Origin: Scrofimicrobium sp. R131
Lineage (GTDB): Bacteria > Actinomycetota > Actinomycetes > Actinomycetales > Actinomycetaceae
Assembly (NCBI RefSeq): GCF_040256745.1
Contig: NZ_CP138335.1
Location: 682,001-746,000, forward strand
Direction: 5' to 3'
DNA: 64,000 bases
The position numbers were made by a program, and so were the translations under genes. Shown one piece after another: positions 10,188 to 19,418 of the stretch. The notes beneath the pieces were generated by a model. It was not told the origin of the DNA. It ran no database searches and worked only from the letters and a program-made list of their open reading frames with translations. Numbering within the stretch: the first letter of the stretch is position 1; each line of letters begins with the position of its first letter.

Positions 10188-10685
10188 TTAGTGGGGCCGA
10201 TGTCCGCGATGGCGCAGACCCCAGCCCCCGCGAGGCTCACATTCCCCGGGCAGTTCGGCTTCAAGCCGGTGCACGATCACTTCGAGCGCCTCCTGCAGGT
10301 GCTGGACCTGCTCGTCGCTCAGGTCGCTCAGCGTTTCGGCGCTGACCGGCCCGGGCCACGGTCGGTCCTGCGACTGAGCGGCCCCGGCCTCGGTCAGGCG
10401 GACCAGCATCACCCGCCCGTCGGTCGGGGAGGGTTCGCGGGTGATGAACCCGCGCTGCTCTAGTTTGGCCAGCAGTTCGGCCAGGCTTTGGCGCGAGGTG
10501 CCCAGCAGGTAGGTGAGCTCGCGCTGGGTGATTTCAGGTTTCAGTTTCAGCAGGGCCAGGACCCGGCCCTGACCCATCTGCGGATCGCCCCACGGGGTGG
10601 GCCGGTGGTGCTGGTGGCGGTGGCGCCGAGCCAACCGCATCAGTTGGTTCAGTTGCATCGCGGTAATTTCACGGAGATCTTCCAT
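10188..10685 (-). CDS. MarR-family transcriptional regulator
   Basis: 165 residues. The winged-helix core includes EITQRELTYLLGTSRQSLAE (recognition helix region), then LEQRGFITREPSPTDGRVMLVRLTEAG, the wing typical of MarR proteins. The tail is His/Arg-rich (RGGWGLRHRGHRPH). I chose ATG 10685 because AAAGGA lies 8 bases upstream; an in-frame ATG at 10766 would start inside the operator region. It is divergent from a DUF981 membrane protein gene. The shared region carries a perfect 15-base inverted repeat, which suggests autoregulation and control of the neighbour. The ligand is unknown. Confidence 0.88.
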   Translation of the reverse strand: MEDLREITAMQLNQLMRLARRHRHQHHRPTPWGDPQMGQGRVLALLKLKPEITQRELTYLLGTSRQSLAELLAKLEQRGFITREPSPTDGRVMLVRLTEAGAAQSQDRPWPGPVSAETLSDLSDEQVQHLQEALEVIVHRLEAELPGECEPRGGWGLRHRGHRPH

Positions 10686-10700
10686 TGAAAAGTCCTTTCT

Positions 10701-10757
10701 GTCAGGTACTTGACAATCAGTCTGACAGACGACCGGAGAATCTGTCAAGTACCTGAC
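10701..10757. promoter_or_regulatory. Inverted-repeat operator pair for the MarR regulator
   Basis: GTCAGGTACTTGACA (10701-10715) and its exact reverse complement TGTCAAGTACCTGAC (10743-10757) are separated by 27 bases. Each arm is itself a near palindrome of the form GTCARGTACYTGAC, the size of a MarR dimer site. On the minus strand one arm overlaps a TTGACA -35 box of marR. Confidence 0.7.
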
Positions 10758-10854
10758 GAATGTCAAGCCTCTGCCGGGAGCCTAAACTGGCAGATGGGAC
10801 TTAAGTACCAGGTCAGGGGCCTGGGGGTCCTCCCAAACACAGAAAGATGTAGTG

Positions 10855-11535
10855 ATGATTGTCTATAACGAACTGGTGGCTCTCACCGCCGGCGCAGCGC
10901 TGATCGGGGTGGCGCTCTTCCTCAAGAGCCTGCTCCAACAGCAGAAGATCGATTCGGAAGGGTGGGCCGCGTTCTTTGGCGTGACCGGCATTTTGCTGCT
11001 GGCCACCGGCCTGCACACCACCCTCACCTGGCCCTTTGGGGGCGGCGGCTTCGAGTACGCCAACGTGGCGTTCGGGCAGCCGGCCGCGGCCTTTGGCGCC
11101 CTGCTGTCCGTGGCCGCCATCTTCTTGTGGCGCCACCGGTCGCTGAGCGGGGAAGGGGGACAGCAGGTGGCGTTCTCTGCCCTGAAGCCGGTCAGCATCT
11201 TCGTCGGAGCCCTCGGACTCGGGATGGCGGTGCTGGCTCTCTCGTTCGTGCGCTACCAGTTGGGCGCCGCGCCCCCGACGGAGCCGATCAGTGGCAACTT
11301 TGGGCACCTGCCCGTGCTGGAAGCCCTATTCCTCGGGTTCCTGTGGGGCGTGGTGGCCCTCGGATGCATCCTCTTCGCCCTCGGCCTGTGGACCGACCGT
11401 CCCGCGCTGGTGCGTTGGGCCGGCCGGGCCTGGCTGGTCGGCGGGATCCTCTTCCTGCTGTTCGGCGCGCTGAACTACTACACCCACCTGGGGATGTACT
11501 ACAACGAAGCCCACGGGACGTCGATCAAGTGGTAG
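10855..11535 (+). CDS. DUF981 family integral membrane protein
   Basis: 226 residues with about six to seven hydrophobic segments, so an inner-membrane protein. The stretch TGLHTTLTWPF followed by FEYANVAFGQPAAAFG is characteristic of DUF981 proteins, whose function is unknown. ATG 10855 is taken; GTG 10852 would add one residue. A TAAACT -10-like box lies at about 10781. The gene faces the MarR regulator across the 15-base inverted repeat, so it is probably the regulator's target. It is convergent with trpS, with a 1-base gap between the stops. Confidence 0.8.
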   Translation: MIVYNELVALTAGAALIGVALFLKSLLQQQKIDSEGWAAFFGVTGILLLATGLHTTLTWPFGGGGFEYANVAFGQPAAAFGALLSVAAIFLWRHRSLSGEGGQQVAFSALKPVSIFVGALGLGMAVLALSFVRYQLGAAPPTEPISGNFGHLPVLEALFLGFLWGVVALGCILFALGLWTDRPALVRWAGRAWLVGGILFLLFGALNYYTHLGMYYNEAHGTSIKW

Positions 11536-11536
11536 G

Positions 11537-12619
11537 TCAGTAGACCATTCCCATGGCTTGGCGGACCTCGGTCAGGGTTTGGACCGCCACCTCGGAGGCG
11601 CGTTCGTTTCCGCGGCGCAGCACTCCGAGGAGGTAGTCCTCATCCGCCATCAGTTCGGCCCGCCGAGCCCGGATCGGGGCCAGCAGCTCGTTGATGGCGT
11701 CGGTCACCAGGGCCTTCAGCGCCCCGCCGCCGCCGTCACCGATCTGCGCGGCCAACTCTTCCGGCTCCTGCCCGGTGGCCATTGACGCCATCAGCAGCAG
11801 GTTGGAGACCTCGGGTCGGCCCTCCGGATCGTAGGTGATGTGCCGGTCCGCATCTGTTTTGGCTTTCTTCAGGATCTTCGCGGTCTCGTCGGCCGTCATG
11901 GCCAGTTCGATCGTGTTGCCCCGCGACTTGGACATCTTGTTGCCGTCGGTGCCCAGGATGTAGGGCGCCTTGGACAGCAGCGCTTCGGGCCGGCGGAAGA
12001 CCGGCTGCTCCGGGTTGGCCCGGCCGTAGCGGCGGTCGAACCGGCTGGCAATCACGCGGGCCTGTTCGAGGTGGGGGAGCTGATCCTGGCCCACCGGCAC
12101 CAGGTTGGCCCGGCAGAACAAGATGTCGGCGGCCTGGTGGACCGGGTAGGTTAGCAGCAGGCCCGACATGGCGCGCCCGCCGGAGGCTTCCAGCTCGGAT
12201 TTCACGGTCGGGTTGCGGTGCAGCTCCGACTCGGTGACCAGGGAGAGGAACGGCAGCATCAGCTGGTTCAGCTCGGGAATCTGCGAGTGCGCGAAGATGG
12301 TGGTCTGGTCCGGGTCCAACCCGGCGGCCAGGTAGTCGGCCAGCAGGCCAATTACCCGCTCGCGAATCGGTCCGACCGCGTCGCGGTCAGTGATCACCTG
12401 ATAGTCAGCCACCAGGATCCAGGTCTCCACCCCCCGCTGCTGGAGCGCCACCCGGCCCTGCAGGGTGCCGAAATAGTGGCCGAGGTGGAGGCGGCCGGTC
12501 GGTCGATCGCCGGTGAGTACTCGGAATTGGCTGGGATCTTCGTCAATTGCCCGTTCAATTTCAGCGGACCGCTCCAGGGCCCGCTTCAGGGTCGCCTCGT
12601 TCGAATTGTTAGTAGTCAC
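11537..12619 (-). CDS. trpS: Tryptophan--tRNA ligase TrpS
   Basis: 360 residues, class I aminoacyl-tRNA synthetase that charges tRNA-Trp. The HIGH-type motif is GRLHLGHYFG (42-51) and the KMSKS loop is at 228-232 (NKMSKSRGN). The motif PVGQDQLPHLEQAR is typical of TrpS/TyrS. The length suits bacterial TrpS of the slightly longer actinobacterial kind. It is separated from upstream glgX by 19 bases on the same strand and may be co-transcribed with it, although the functions are unrelated. Confidence 0.97.
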   Translation of the reverse strand: MTTNNSNEATLKRALERSAEIERAIDEDPSQFRVLTGDRPTGRLHLGHYFGTLQGRVALQQRGVETWILVADYQVITDRDAVGPIRERVIGLLADYLAAGLDPDQTTIFAHSQIPELNQLMLPFLSLVTESELHRNPTVKSELEASGGRAMSGLLLTYPVHQAADILFCRANLVPVGQDQLPHLEQARVIASRFDRRYGRANPEQPVFRRPEALLSKAPYILGTDGNKMSKSRGNTIELAMTADETAKILKKAKTDADRHITYDPEGRPEVSNLLLMASMATGQEPEELAAQIGDGGGGALKALVTDAINELLAPIRARRAELMADEDYLLGVLRRGNERASEVAVQTLTEVRQAMGMVY

Positions 12620-12638
12620 CCAAAGAGTCTAGCGCAGT

Positions 12639-14930
12639 TCAACTGCCGGTCGCCGGGGCCGAGAAATATAGCTGCAGCGACTGCGGCTCCATCTGCACCT
12701 GCTGGCCCGGGGTGAACTGTTCGCCCTGGTCCAGGGCGGTCTCAACCGAGGTGATGCCGCCGGTCTTGGGCCGGGGCCAGGACGAGTCGACCACCAGCAC
12801 CCAGGGGGAGCCGTGCGAGTCGGGCAGGGTCACCTCGGCAGTATCCAAGGTGGCGTTGAAGACGGCCAGCAGGTCCACGTCCCCGTGGCGGTACCCCGAC
12901 CGGCGCATCTGGAAGGTGCGGTTGTTCTCCCAGTCGGCGCCGTCGGGCACACTGCCGTCAGCTCGGAACCAGGAGACGTCCGGCATCGTGTCCCCGTCCG
13001 GGGCCTGGCCGGTCAGGAAGGTGTTGGGCCGCAGCACCGGGTGTCGCCGCCGCAGTGCCAGCAGATAGCGGGAGGTCTGCAGCAGGTGCTGCTGAGACTT
13101 CGTCAGATCCCAGTTGATCCAGGAAATCGGCGAATCCTGACAGTAGGCGTTGTTGTTGCCGAACTGGGTCCGGGCGAACTCGTCCCCGGCCACAATCATC
13201 GGGGTGCCAGCCGAGATCATCACCGTGGCCAGCAGGTTCCGGATCGAGCGCTCGCGGGCAAAGACGATGTCCTCCACCACGCCGGAAGAGTCCGCCATGT
13301 CGACGTCCATCTCGGTGGCGTAGCTGATCCCCTCCACGCCGTGGTTCCACGACAGGTTGTTGGAGGAACCGTCCTGGTTGTTCTCCAGGTTCGCCATGTT
13401 GTGCTTGTGCTCGTACGCGGTCAGATCAGCCAGCGTGAACCCGTCGTGGGCGGAGACGAAGTTGATCGATGCGCGCGGACCGCGCTGCGGGCCCGGGGGC
13501 CGCCCAAACAGGTCGGAGGACCCGGACAGGCGTGTGGCCAGATCGGAGGAGCCGTGGCCGCCCCGCCCGGCCAGGATGTTCTTGAAATCGACCAGCCAGA
13601 AAGTGCGAAGCGAGTCCCGATAACGGTCATTCCACTCGGAAAACGGAATCGGGAAGTTGCCCGTCTGCCACCCGCCCAGACCGATGTCCCAGGGTTCGGC
13701 AATCAGTTTGGCTTCGCGCAGGACCGGGTCGGCGGCCATCGCCACAAACAGCGGGTGGTAGGGGGTGTAGCCGTTGTCGAGGCGGCCTAGGGTGGTCGCC
13801 AAGTCGAACCGGAACCCGTCAATTCCCATTTCCCGCACCCAGTAGCGGAGCGAATCCAGGGTCATCTGCACGACGCGCGGATTGGAAAAGTTCAGGGTGT
13901 TGCCGGTGCCGGTCTCGTCGATTGAGTGGCGGGGGTGATCGTTCGTGTAGCGGTAGTAGGTGAGCGAATCGAGGCCGCGCCAACAGACCGTGGGCCCGGC
14001 GTCGCCGCCCTCGCAGGTGTGGTTGTACACCACGTCCAGCAGGACCTCGATCCCCGCCTGGTGCAGGATCGAGACCATCCCGCGGAACTCGTCGATCACG
14101 GCCTGCGGGCCGCGCTGGCGGGCCGAGGCGGTGGCATATGACGGCTCCGGGGCAAAGAAGGACAGGGTTGAGTAGCCCCAGTAGTTGGTCAGGCCGCGGT
14201 CGGTCAGGAACGGCTCATCCATTTTGGCGTGCACCGGCAGCAGTTCCACCGTGGTGATCCCCAGGTCCTTCAGGTACTGGACCACCTTCGGGTGGGCCAA
14301 CCCGGCGTAGGTTCCCTGCAGGTCCTCGGGCAGATCCGGGAAGTTTCGGGTGAAACCCTTCACGTGGGTTTCGTAGATGACGGTTTCATCCCAGCTGATT
14401 CGCGGGCCCGGGACCACCTCAAAGTGGTTCCCGACCACCACCGAGCGGGGGGCGTGCCGGGCTGAGTTCAAGGGCGAGGGGGCTAGCGGGTAGGCGGCCG
14501 GATACAGCTCGTGATCCACCTGGTGTGCGTGCAGGGCCGGGGACAGGTCCGGCTCGCCCGCCAGCCCGCGCCCGTACGGGTCCAGCAGCAGCTTGGCCGG
14601 GTTGTGGTAGAGCCCGTTGTCCGGGTCCCAGGGGCCGAACACCCGGAAGCCGTACGCGGTGCCCTCGAATAGGCCGTCGATCGAGCCGTGCCAGATGCCC
14701 TCGACCGGTCCGCGCAGACGCCAGCGCCGCTCTCGTTCTCCTCGTCCGGTCCCTTCAAAGATGCAAAAGTCAACCCCGGTCGCGTGGGCGGCCACCACCG
14801 CAATGTCGAGCCCACCGCGGGCATTGGGGTAGACGCCCAGCCGGTGAGGATCGGGGTTGTCACGCGGCGCCAAATAGGGTGAGGGCCGCAGAACCGCTTG
14901 GCTGAGGCTATGCAACATGGGTGTTGTCAT
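12639..14930 (-). CDS. glgX: Glycogen debranching enzyme GlgX (GH13_11)
   Basis: About 763 residues. It hydrolyses alpha-1,6 branches of phosphorylase limit dextrin. An N-terminal CBM48 domain (RLGVYPNARGGLDIAVVAAHATGV) precedes the barrel. The nucleophile is in GFRFDLATTLGR, the acid/base in LIAEPWDIG, and the His-Asp pair in FVSAHDGFTLADL. I chose ATG 14930, which has AGGCGGAG 7 bases upstream; an ATG at 14972 has none. Together with glgP, 2.5 kb away, it gives a full route for glycogen breakdown. Confidence 0.95.
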   Translation of the reverse strand: MTTPMLHSLSQAVLRPSPYLAPRDNPDPHRLGVYPNARGGLDIAVVAAHATGVDFCIFEGTGRGERERRWRLRGPVEGIWHGSIDGLFEGTAYGFRVFGPWDPDNGLYHNPAKLLLDPYGRGLAGEPDLSPALHAHQVDHELYPAAYPLAPSPLNSARHAPRSVVVGNHFEVVPGPRISWDETVIYETHVKGFTRNFPDLPEDLQGTYAGLAHPKVVQYLKDLGITTVELLPVHAKMDEPFLTDRGLTNYWGYSTLSFFAPEPSYATASARQRGPQAVIDEFRGMVSILHQAGIEVLLDVVYNHTCEGGDAGPTVCWRGLDSLTYYRYTNDHPRHSIDETGTGNTLNFSNPRVVQMTLDSLRYWVREMGIDGFRFDLATTLGRLDNGYTPYHPLFVAMAADPVLREAKLIAEPWDIGLGGWQTGNFPIPFSEWNDRYRDSLRTFWLVDFKNILAGRGGHGSSDLATRLSGSSDLFGRPPGPQRGPRASINFVSAHDGFTLADLTAYEHKHNMANLENNQDGSSNNLSWNHGVEGISYATEMDVDMADSSGVVEDIVFARERSIRNLLATVMISAGTPMIVAGDEFARTQFGNNNAYCQDSPISWINWDLTKSQQHLLQTSRYLLALRRRHPVLRPNTFLTGQAPDGDTMPDVSWFRADGSVPDGADWENNRTFQMRRSGYRHGDVDLLAVFNATLDTAEVTLPDSHGSPWVLVVDSSWPRPKTGGITSVETALDQGEQFTPGQQVQMEPQSLQLYFSAPATGS

Positions 14931-15232
14931 GGGCCTACTCCGCCTTTCTGGTTCAACTGTCGAGGACTGCATGAGCCATCAGAGACTACCCCAGGGCCAA
15001 ATGGCCTACCAAGATAGTATCCGCTGTCCTCCCAGTTCGAGGCGGTTTGGCCGCTCGGAGGCGGACCTGAAAGTGGTGTTCGCCACCAGCCAACTCCGCC
15101 CGGATTGCCACCCGGAAAGGGCCGGTCAGCGGCGGATTTTTCCGACGCGAATGGCAACAAATAGCTGGAAGTGAGCAATTCCGCCCCGAACGCGCCTCGT
15201 CGACCCCTCGAAAGCGTGGCAAGCTAGGACTT
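14931..15232. other. Intergenic region between divergent glgX and etfB
   Basis: About 300 bases with no supported gene. It must hold the promoters of glgX (minus) and etfB (plus). No strong hairpin or repeat is evident. AGGA lies 3 bases before the etfB ATG as a weak ribosome binding site. Confidence 0.5.
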
Positions 15233-16003
15233 ATGAAAGTAGTGGTTTGCGTAAAACATGTTCCCGACGGGCAGGGGGAGCGTCGCCTCGAAGACGGGCG
15301 GATTGTCCGCGGTGAGGACGACACTCTCAACGAACTGGACGAGTACGCCATCGAGGCGGCCGTGTCGCTGGTAGAGGAGCAGGGCGGGGAAGTCATTGCC
15401 CTCACCATGGGGCCGGCCGACGCCGACGAAGCCATTTTGCGGGCCCTGCAGATGGGGGCCGACCGGGGCCTGCACATCACCGATGAGCAGCTGGCCGGAC
15501 TAGACGCCCCCGGCACGGCCGGAGTGCTGGCCGCCGCGGTCCGCTCCCTCGGCGACGTCGACCTGGTGGTAGCCGGGATGGCCTCCCTCGACGGGATGAC
15601 CTCGCTGGTGCCACCCGCGCTGGCCACCTACCTGGGCCTGCCCTACCTGGGACTCGCCTCCCAGCTCGAACTGGGGAACGGCCAATTGGAGGCACGCCGC
15701 GTGGTTGACGGGTGGGAGGAAACCCTCCGGGCCCCGCTGCCCGCGGTCGTGTCGGTGACCGACCAGGTGAACGAACCCCGCTATCCAAGCTTCAAAGCGC
15801 TGAAAGCGGCCCGAGCCAAGCCCCTGGACGAGGTGGGGTGGGACGACCTGGCCCATTTTGCCCCGGCCGGGGTGCGCCTCGCCTCCCACTCGGAGGTGCT
15901 GGAAGCCCGGCCCCAGGAGCGAACCGGCCCCCACGAGATCGTGGAAGACACCGGGGACGGCGGGATTCGCCTCGCCCAGTTCCTGCGCACGCATCTGAAC
16001 TAA
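15233..16003 (+). CDS. etfB: Electron transfer flavoprotein beta subunit (FixA/EtfB)
   Basis: 256 residues. The N-terminus MKVVVCVKHVPDGQGERRL, then LNELDEYAIEAAVSLVEE and ALTMGPADADEAILRALQMGADRG, is the ETF beta nucleotide-binding fold. The ETF dimer carries electrons from acyl-CoA dehydrogenases or similar flavoenzymes to the respiratory chain. The gene is followed 9 bases later by etfA. In many actinobacteria the pair sits with a cysteine desulfurase and mnmA, as here. Confidence 0.94.
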   Translation: MKVVVCVKHVPDGQGERRLEDGRIVRGEDDTLNELDEYAIEAAVSLVEEQGGEVIALTMGPADADEAILRALQMGADRGLHITDEQLAGLDAPGTAGVLAAAVRSLGDVDLVVAGMASLDGMTSLVPPALATYLGLPYLGLASQLELGNGQLEARRVVDGWEETLRAPLPAVVSVTDQVNEPRYPSFKALKAARAKPLDEVGWDDLAHFAPAGVRLASHSEVLEARPQERTGPHEIVEDTGDGGIRLAQFLRTHLN

Positions 16004-16012
16004 GGAAAGACA

Positions 16013-16969
16013 GTGGAAAAACCAATCATTGTGGCGGTTGAGCGCGAAGGTGAGCACGGCGGCCTGACCAAAGCTATGGAGCAGGTAATCGGGGCCGCTC
16101 ACCAGCTGACCACCGGACCGGTCTGGGCCGTCTCCGCTGCCGCCGAACCGGACCTGGCCGACCTGGGTGCGGCCGGAGTCAGCGAAGTCTTCATTCGGGC
16201 CGGGGGAGCCGATCCGCGCCTGCCCGCTGCCACCGCCGAACTGGTGGCAGCAGTGATCGACGAGCGCGGACCCGTCGGGGCCGTGATCTTGCCGGGCACC
16301 TACTGGGGGAAGGAAACCTGCGGCCACCTGTCGGCGCTGATTGACGGGGCGGCGGCCGTGGATGTGGCCACCGTGGGCGAGGAGGACGGCCAGTTGGTCG
16401 CCTCCAAGAGCGTCCTCGGCGGCACCTGGGTGACCCGCTTCAAGTTGGAACGAGGCGTCCCGCTGGTGGCCCTGACCGGCTCGGCCACCTTCCCGCTCGG
16501 CGCCACCCCCACCATCTGCCAGCTGACAGCCCTCGCCGTCGCGGCTCGTCCCGAAGTGAGCGCGGTACAGGTGGTCTCAGCCCGGCGCCAGGAGGGAGAC
16601 GCCTCCGCTCGCCTGGCCGAAGCCGACATTGTCGTGGTGGGCGGGCGCGGCGCCGAAGACAACTTTGAGCTGGTTCACGAGGTGGCCCAGCGACTCGGGG
16701 GAGCGGTGGGAGCCACCCGCGTGGCCTGCGACGAGGGTCTGGCCGACCGGGCACTTCAGGTGGGCCAAACCGGCATCACCATCGCCCCGCGCCTCTACCT
16801 GGGCCTCGGCGTCTCCGGCGCCATCCACCACACCTGCGGGATGCAGGGCTCCGAGGTGATCGTCGCCGTCTGTGATGACCCGGACGCCCCCATCTTCGAA
16901 CTGGCCGACTTCGGGATCGTGGGAGACGTGAACGAGGTGGTCCCACAGCTATTGGCGACGCTCACCTGA
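16013..16969 (+). CDS. etfA: Electron transfer flavoprotein alpha subunit (FixB/EtfA)
   Basis: 318 residues, GTG start at 16013 with AAGGAAAG upstream. The C-terminal FAD domain is clear: VVGGRGAEDNFELVHEVAQR, then GQTGITIAPRLYLGLGVSGAIHHTCGMQ, then DPDAPIFELADFGIVGDVNEVVP. His replaces the more usual Gln in the SGAIQH motif, a variation seen in other ETFs. It forms a dimer with EtfB. The stop TGA overlaps the ATG of the cysteine desulfurase by one base. Confidence 0.95.
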   Translation: MEKPIIVAVEREGEHGGLTKAMEQVIGAAHQLTTGPVWAVSAAAEPDLADLGAAGVSEVFIRAGGADPRLPAATAELVAAVIDERGPVGAVILPGTYWGKETCGHLSALIDGAAAVDVATVGEEDGQLVASKSVLGGTWVTRFKLERGVPLVALTGSATFPLGATPTICQLTALAVAARPEVSAVQVVSARRQEGDASARLAEADIVVVGGRGAEDNFELVHEVAQRLGGAVGATRVACDEGLADRALQVGQTGITIAPRLYLGLGVSGAIHHTCGMQGSEVIVAVCDDPDAPIFELADFGIVGDVNEVVPQLLATLT

Positions 16970-18117
16970 TGCTTACCTACCTGGATCACGCGGCCACCAC
17001 CCCGATCTCCGACGCGGCGGAAAACGCCTGGCGGGAGGCGGTTGCCCAGCTGCGCGCCACCCCCGGCAACCCGTCGGCGCTCCACGCGGGGGGCCGAGCC
17101 GCCAAACGGCTGCTGGAGGATGCCCGTGAACGGGTGGCCCGCTCGCTCGGCGCCGACAAAAACGAGGTGCTGTTCACCTCCGGGGCCACCGAAAGTGACG
17201 CGCTCGGCGTGATGGGGGCGGCCCGCGGGGCCAGGCGTCTCGACCCGGCCCGGCGCCGGATCGTCGTCTCCGCCGTCGAACACGACGCGGTCGCCCAGCA
17301 GGAGGCGGGCGCCCAGCGCTGCGACTACGACTGGGAGGTGCTGCCGGTTCGACCCGACGGCGTCTCCACCTTCGCGGTGGCCGAACCCGAAACCGTGGCC
17401 GTCGCCTCCATGAGCCTGGTTTGCGCCGAAACCGGGGTGATCCAGCCGGTGCGCGAACTGGTGGATGAGATTTCCGGTCGAGCCTGGGTCCACACCGACG
17501 CCGCCCAGGCTATCGGCCAGATCCCCGTGTCCTACGCCGACCTGGGGGTGGACCTGCTGACCGTCGGAGGCCACAAGATTGGGGCGCCCGTCGGCGTCGG
17601 CGCCCTGGTCGCCTCCCGAGCCGTCACGATCGACACCGACCGGGCCGGAGGCGGGCAGGAACGAAAAATCCGCTCCGGGACCGTCGACGTGGCCGGAGCC
17701 TGCGCACTGGCGGCCGCCCTGACCGACGCGGTCGAGTTCGTCTCCGCCCGCGCCCACCACTACGAGAAACTGCGCGAACACCTGCTGGCCGGGCTGCCCC
17801 CGGAAGTGCATGCCACCACCACGGCCCCCAGCTCGCCCGCGATCGTGCACCTGAGCCTGCCCACCGCGCACCCGGAAATCCTGCTGCTCAAAATGGACGA
17901 GGCCGGGGTGATGGTCTCGGCCGGCTCCGCCTGCCACGCCGGCGTCACCCGGCCGAGCGAAGTGCTGCTGCGAATGGGGCGGAACGAACGCGAAGCCCTC
18001 GGGGTGCTGCGGGTTTCCTTCGGCCCCGAAAACACCAAAGCTGAAGTCCACCGGTTCCTACGGGCCCTCCCGGAGGCGCTGGCGGCGGCGCAGAACCTAG
18101 ATCGGAGAGACCAATGA
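16969..18117 (+). CDS. Cysteine desulfurase, NifS/IscS class
   Basis: 382 residues, PLP-dependent class V aminotransferase fold. It starts [18 protein letters not shown]. The PLP lysine is in [17 protein letters not shown]. The persulfide-forming Cys is in [18 protein letters not shown], close to the C-terminus on the mobile loop. It overlaps mnmA by 4 bases (ATGA), so its likely partner reaction is to supply persulfide sulfur for tRNA 2-thiouridine. It may also serve Fe-S assembly, since no suf genes are in the window. Confidence 0.93.
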   Translation: MLTYLDHAATTPISDAAENAWREAVAQLRATPGNPSALHAGGRAAKRLLEDARERVARSLGADKNEVLFTSGATESDALGVMGAARGARRLDPARRRIVVSAVEHDAVAQQEAGAQRCDYDWEVLPVRPDGVSTFAVAEPETVAVASMSLVCAETGVIQPVRELVDEISGRAWVHTDAAQAIGQIPVSYADLGVDLLTVGGHKIGAPVGVGALVASRAVTIDTDRAGGGQERKIRSGTVDVAGACALAAALTDAVEFVSARAHHYEKLREHLLAGLPPEVHATTTAPSSPAIVHLSLPTAHPEILLLKMDEAGVMVSAGSACHAGVTRPSEVLLRMGRNEREALGVLRVSFGPENTKAEVHRFLRALPEALAAAQNLDRRDQ

Positions 18118-19283
18118 GAGTACTGGCTGCCCTCTCGGGTGGGGTGGATTCCGCGGTGGCTGCCGCGCTGGCGGTGGAAGCCGGACACGACGTTACCGGC
18201 GTGCACATGGCCCTGTCGGCCGAGCCGGCGGCGTGCCGCGTGGGTTCGCGCGGGTGCTGCTCGGTGGAGGACTCCGCCGACGCGGCCCGGGCCGCCGAGA
18301 TCATCGGGATCCCGTTCTACGTCTGGGACCTGGCCGAAGAGTTCGAACAAACCGTGATCGAAGACTTCGTCCGCGAATACCGGGCCGGGCACACCCCGAA
18401 CCCCTGCGTCCGCTGCAACGAGTTCGTTAAGTTCCGGGAGCTGGCTGAACGAGCCCAAGCGCTCGGGTTTGACGCCGTCTGCACCGGGCACTACGCCCGT
18501 CGGGTCGACGGCCCCGGCGGTCCCGAACTGCACCGGGGCTACGACGAGCTGAAAGACCAGTCCTACGTGCTGGCCATCATGGGTCGCGAAGAACTGTCCC
18601 GAGTGGTCCTGCCGCTGGGAGAGGCCCCCAACAAAGCTTGGGTTCGAGCCGAAGCGGAGCGGCGGGGACTCGGCGTGTCCAACAAGCCGGACAGCTACGA
18701 CATTTGCTTCATCCCGGACGGGGACACCAGCGGCTTCCTGCGCTCCCACCTGGGGGAAGAGCCCGGGCAGATCGTTGACGTCGAGGGCAACGTCCTGGGC
18801 GAACATACCGGGTACTACCAGTTCACCGTCGGCCAGCGCAAAGGCCTGCGGATCGAACGCCCGGCGGACGACGGCAAGCCCCGGTACGTGCTGGAAACCC
18901 GCCCCGAAACGAACCAGGTGGTGGTGGGGGCGTCCACGCTGCTGAGCGTAGACACGATCTTCGGGATGGATCCCGTTTGGCTGGTCGACGACCTGACCGT
19001 GGACGAGGCGGCCACCGCCTCGTTCGGGTCCACCCTGGGTGGGCGGGCCCTGGCTGACGTCGATCCGGCGGTCATTACCGTGCAGACGCGAGCCCACGGG
19101 ACCCCGGCCGTGGTCACCGAGGTGTCGATGCAGCCCGACGGGCAGGTCCGGGTCCACCTGGCCGAGCCGGTGCGGGCCATCGCGGCCGGGCAGTCGCTGG
19201 TCCTCTACCGGGGGACTCAGGTGGTGGGGGAGGCTACCATCACCCGGGCTGTGCGCGAGGCAGCCCAGCCTATTTCGGCCTGA
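18114..19283 (+). CDS. mnmA: tRNA-specific 2-thiouridylase MnmA
   Basis: 389 residues. It thiolates U34 of tRNA-Lys, tRNA-Glu and tRNA-Gln. The PP-loop [12 protein letters not shown] is at residues 7-18. The catalytic cysteines lie in [12 protein letters not shown] and in [14 protein letters not shown]. The C-terminal beta-barrel domain is present, and the length is slightly above the usual 360-370. It is translationally coupled to the upstream desulfurase. tRNA-Leu follows 53 bases after the stop. Confidence 0.95.
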   Translation: MRVLAALSGGVDSAVAAALAVEAGHDVTGVHMALSAEPAACRVGSRGCCSVEDSADAARAAEIIGIPFYVWDLAEEFEQTVIEDFVREYRAGHTPNPCVRCNEFVKFRELAERAQALGFDAVCTGHYARRVDGPGGPELHRGYDELKDQSYVLAIMGREELSRVVLPLGEAPNKAWVRAEAERRGLGVSNKPDSYDICFIPDGDTSGFLRSHLGEEPGQIVDVEGNVLGEHTGYYQFTVGQRKGLRIERPADDGKPRYVLETRPETNQVVVGASTLLSVDTIFGMDPVWLVDDLTVDEAATASFGSTLGGRALADVDPAVITVQTRAHGTPAVVTEVSMQPDGQVRVHLAEPVRAIAAGQSLVLYRGTQVVGEATITRAVREAAQPISA

Positions 19284-19336
19284 GAGGCCGGTCCGTGTAG
19301 AATAATCGCGGCTCCCCGGGGTAACCGGGAGCCTGG

Positions 19337-19418
<82 letters not shown>

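Noticed and set aside
8807-10264. 485-codon frame antisense to glgP, and similar long antisense frames at 5361-6233, 12813-13790, 45682-46782 and 48309-49859
   Set aside because: Each lies opposite a well-supported gene and has shadow-type composition (His, Arg, Gly, Gln rich) without family motifs.
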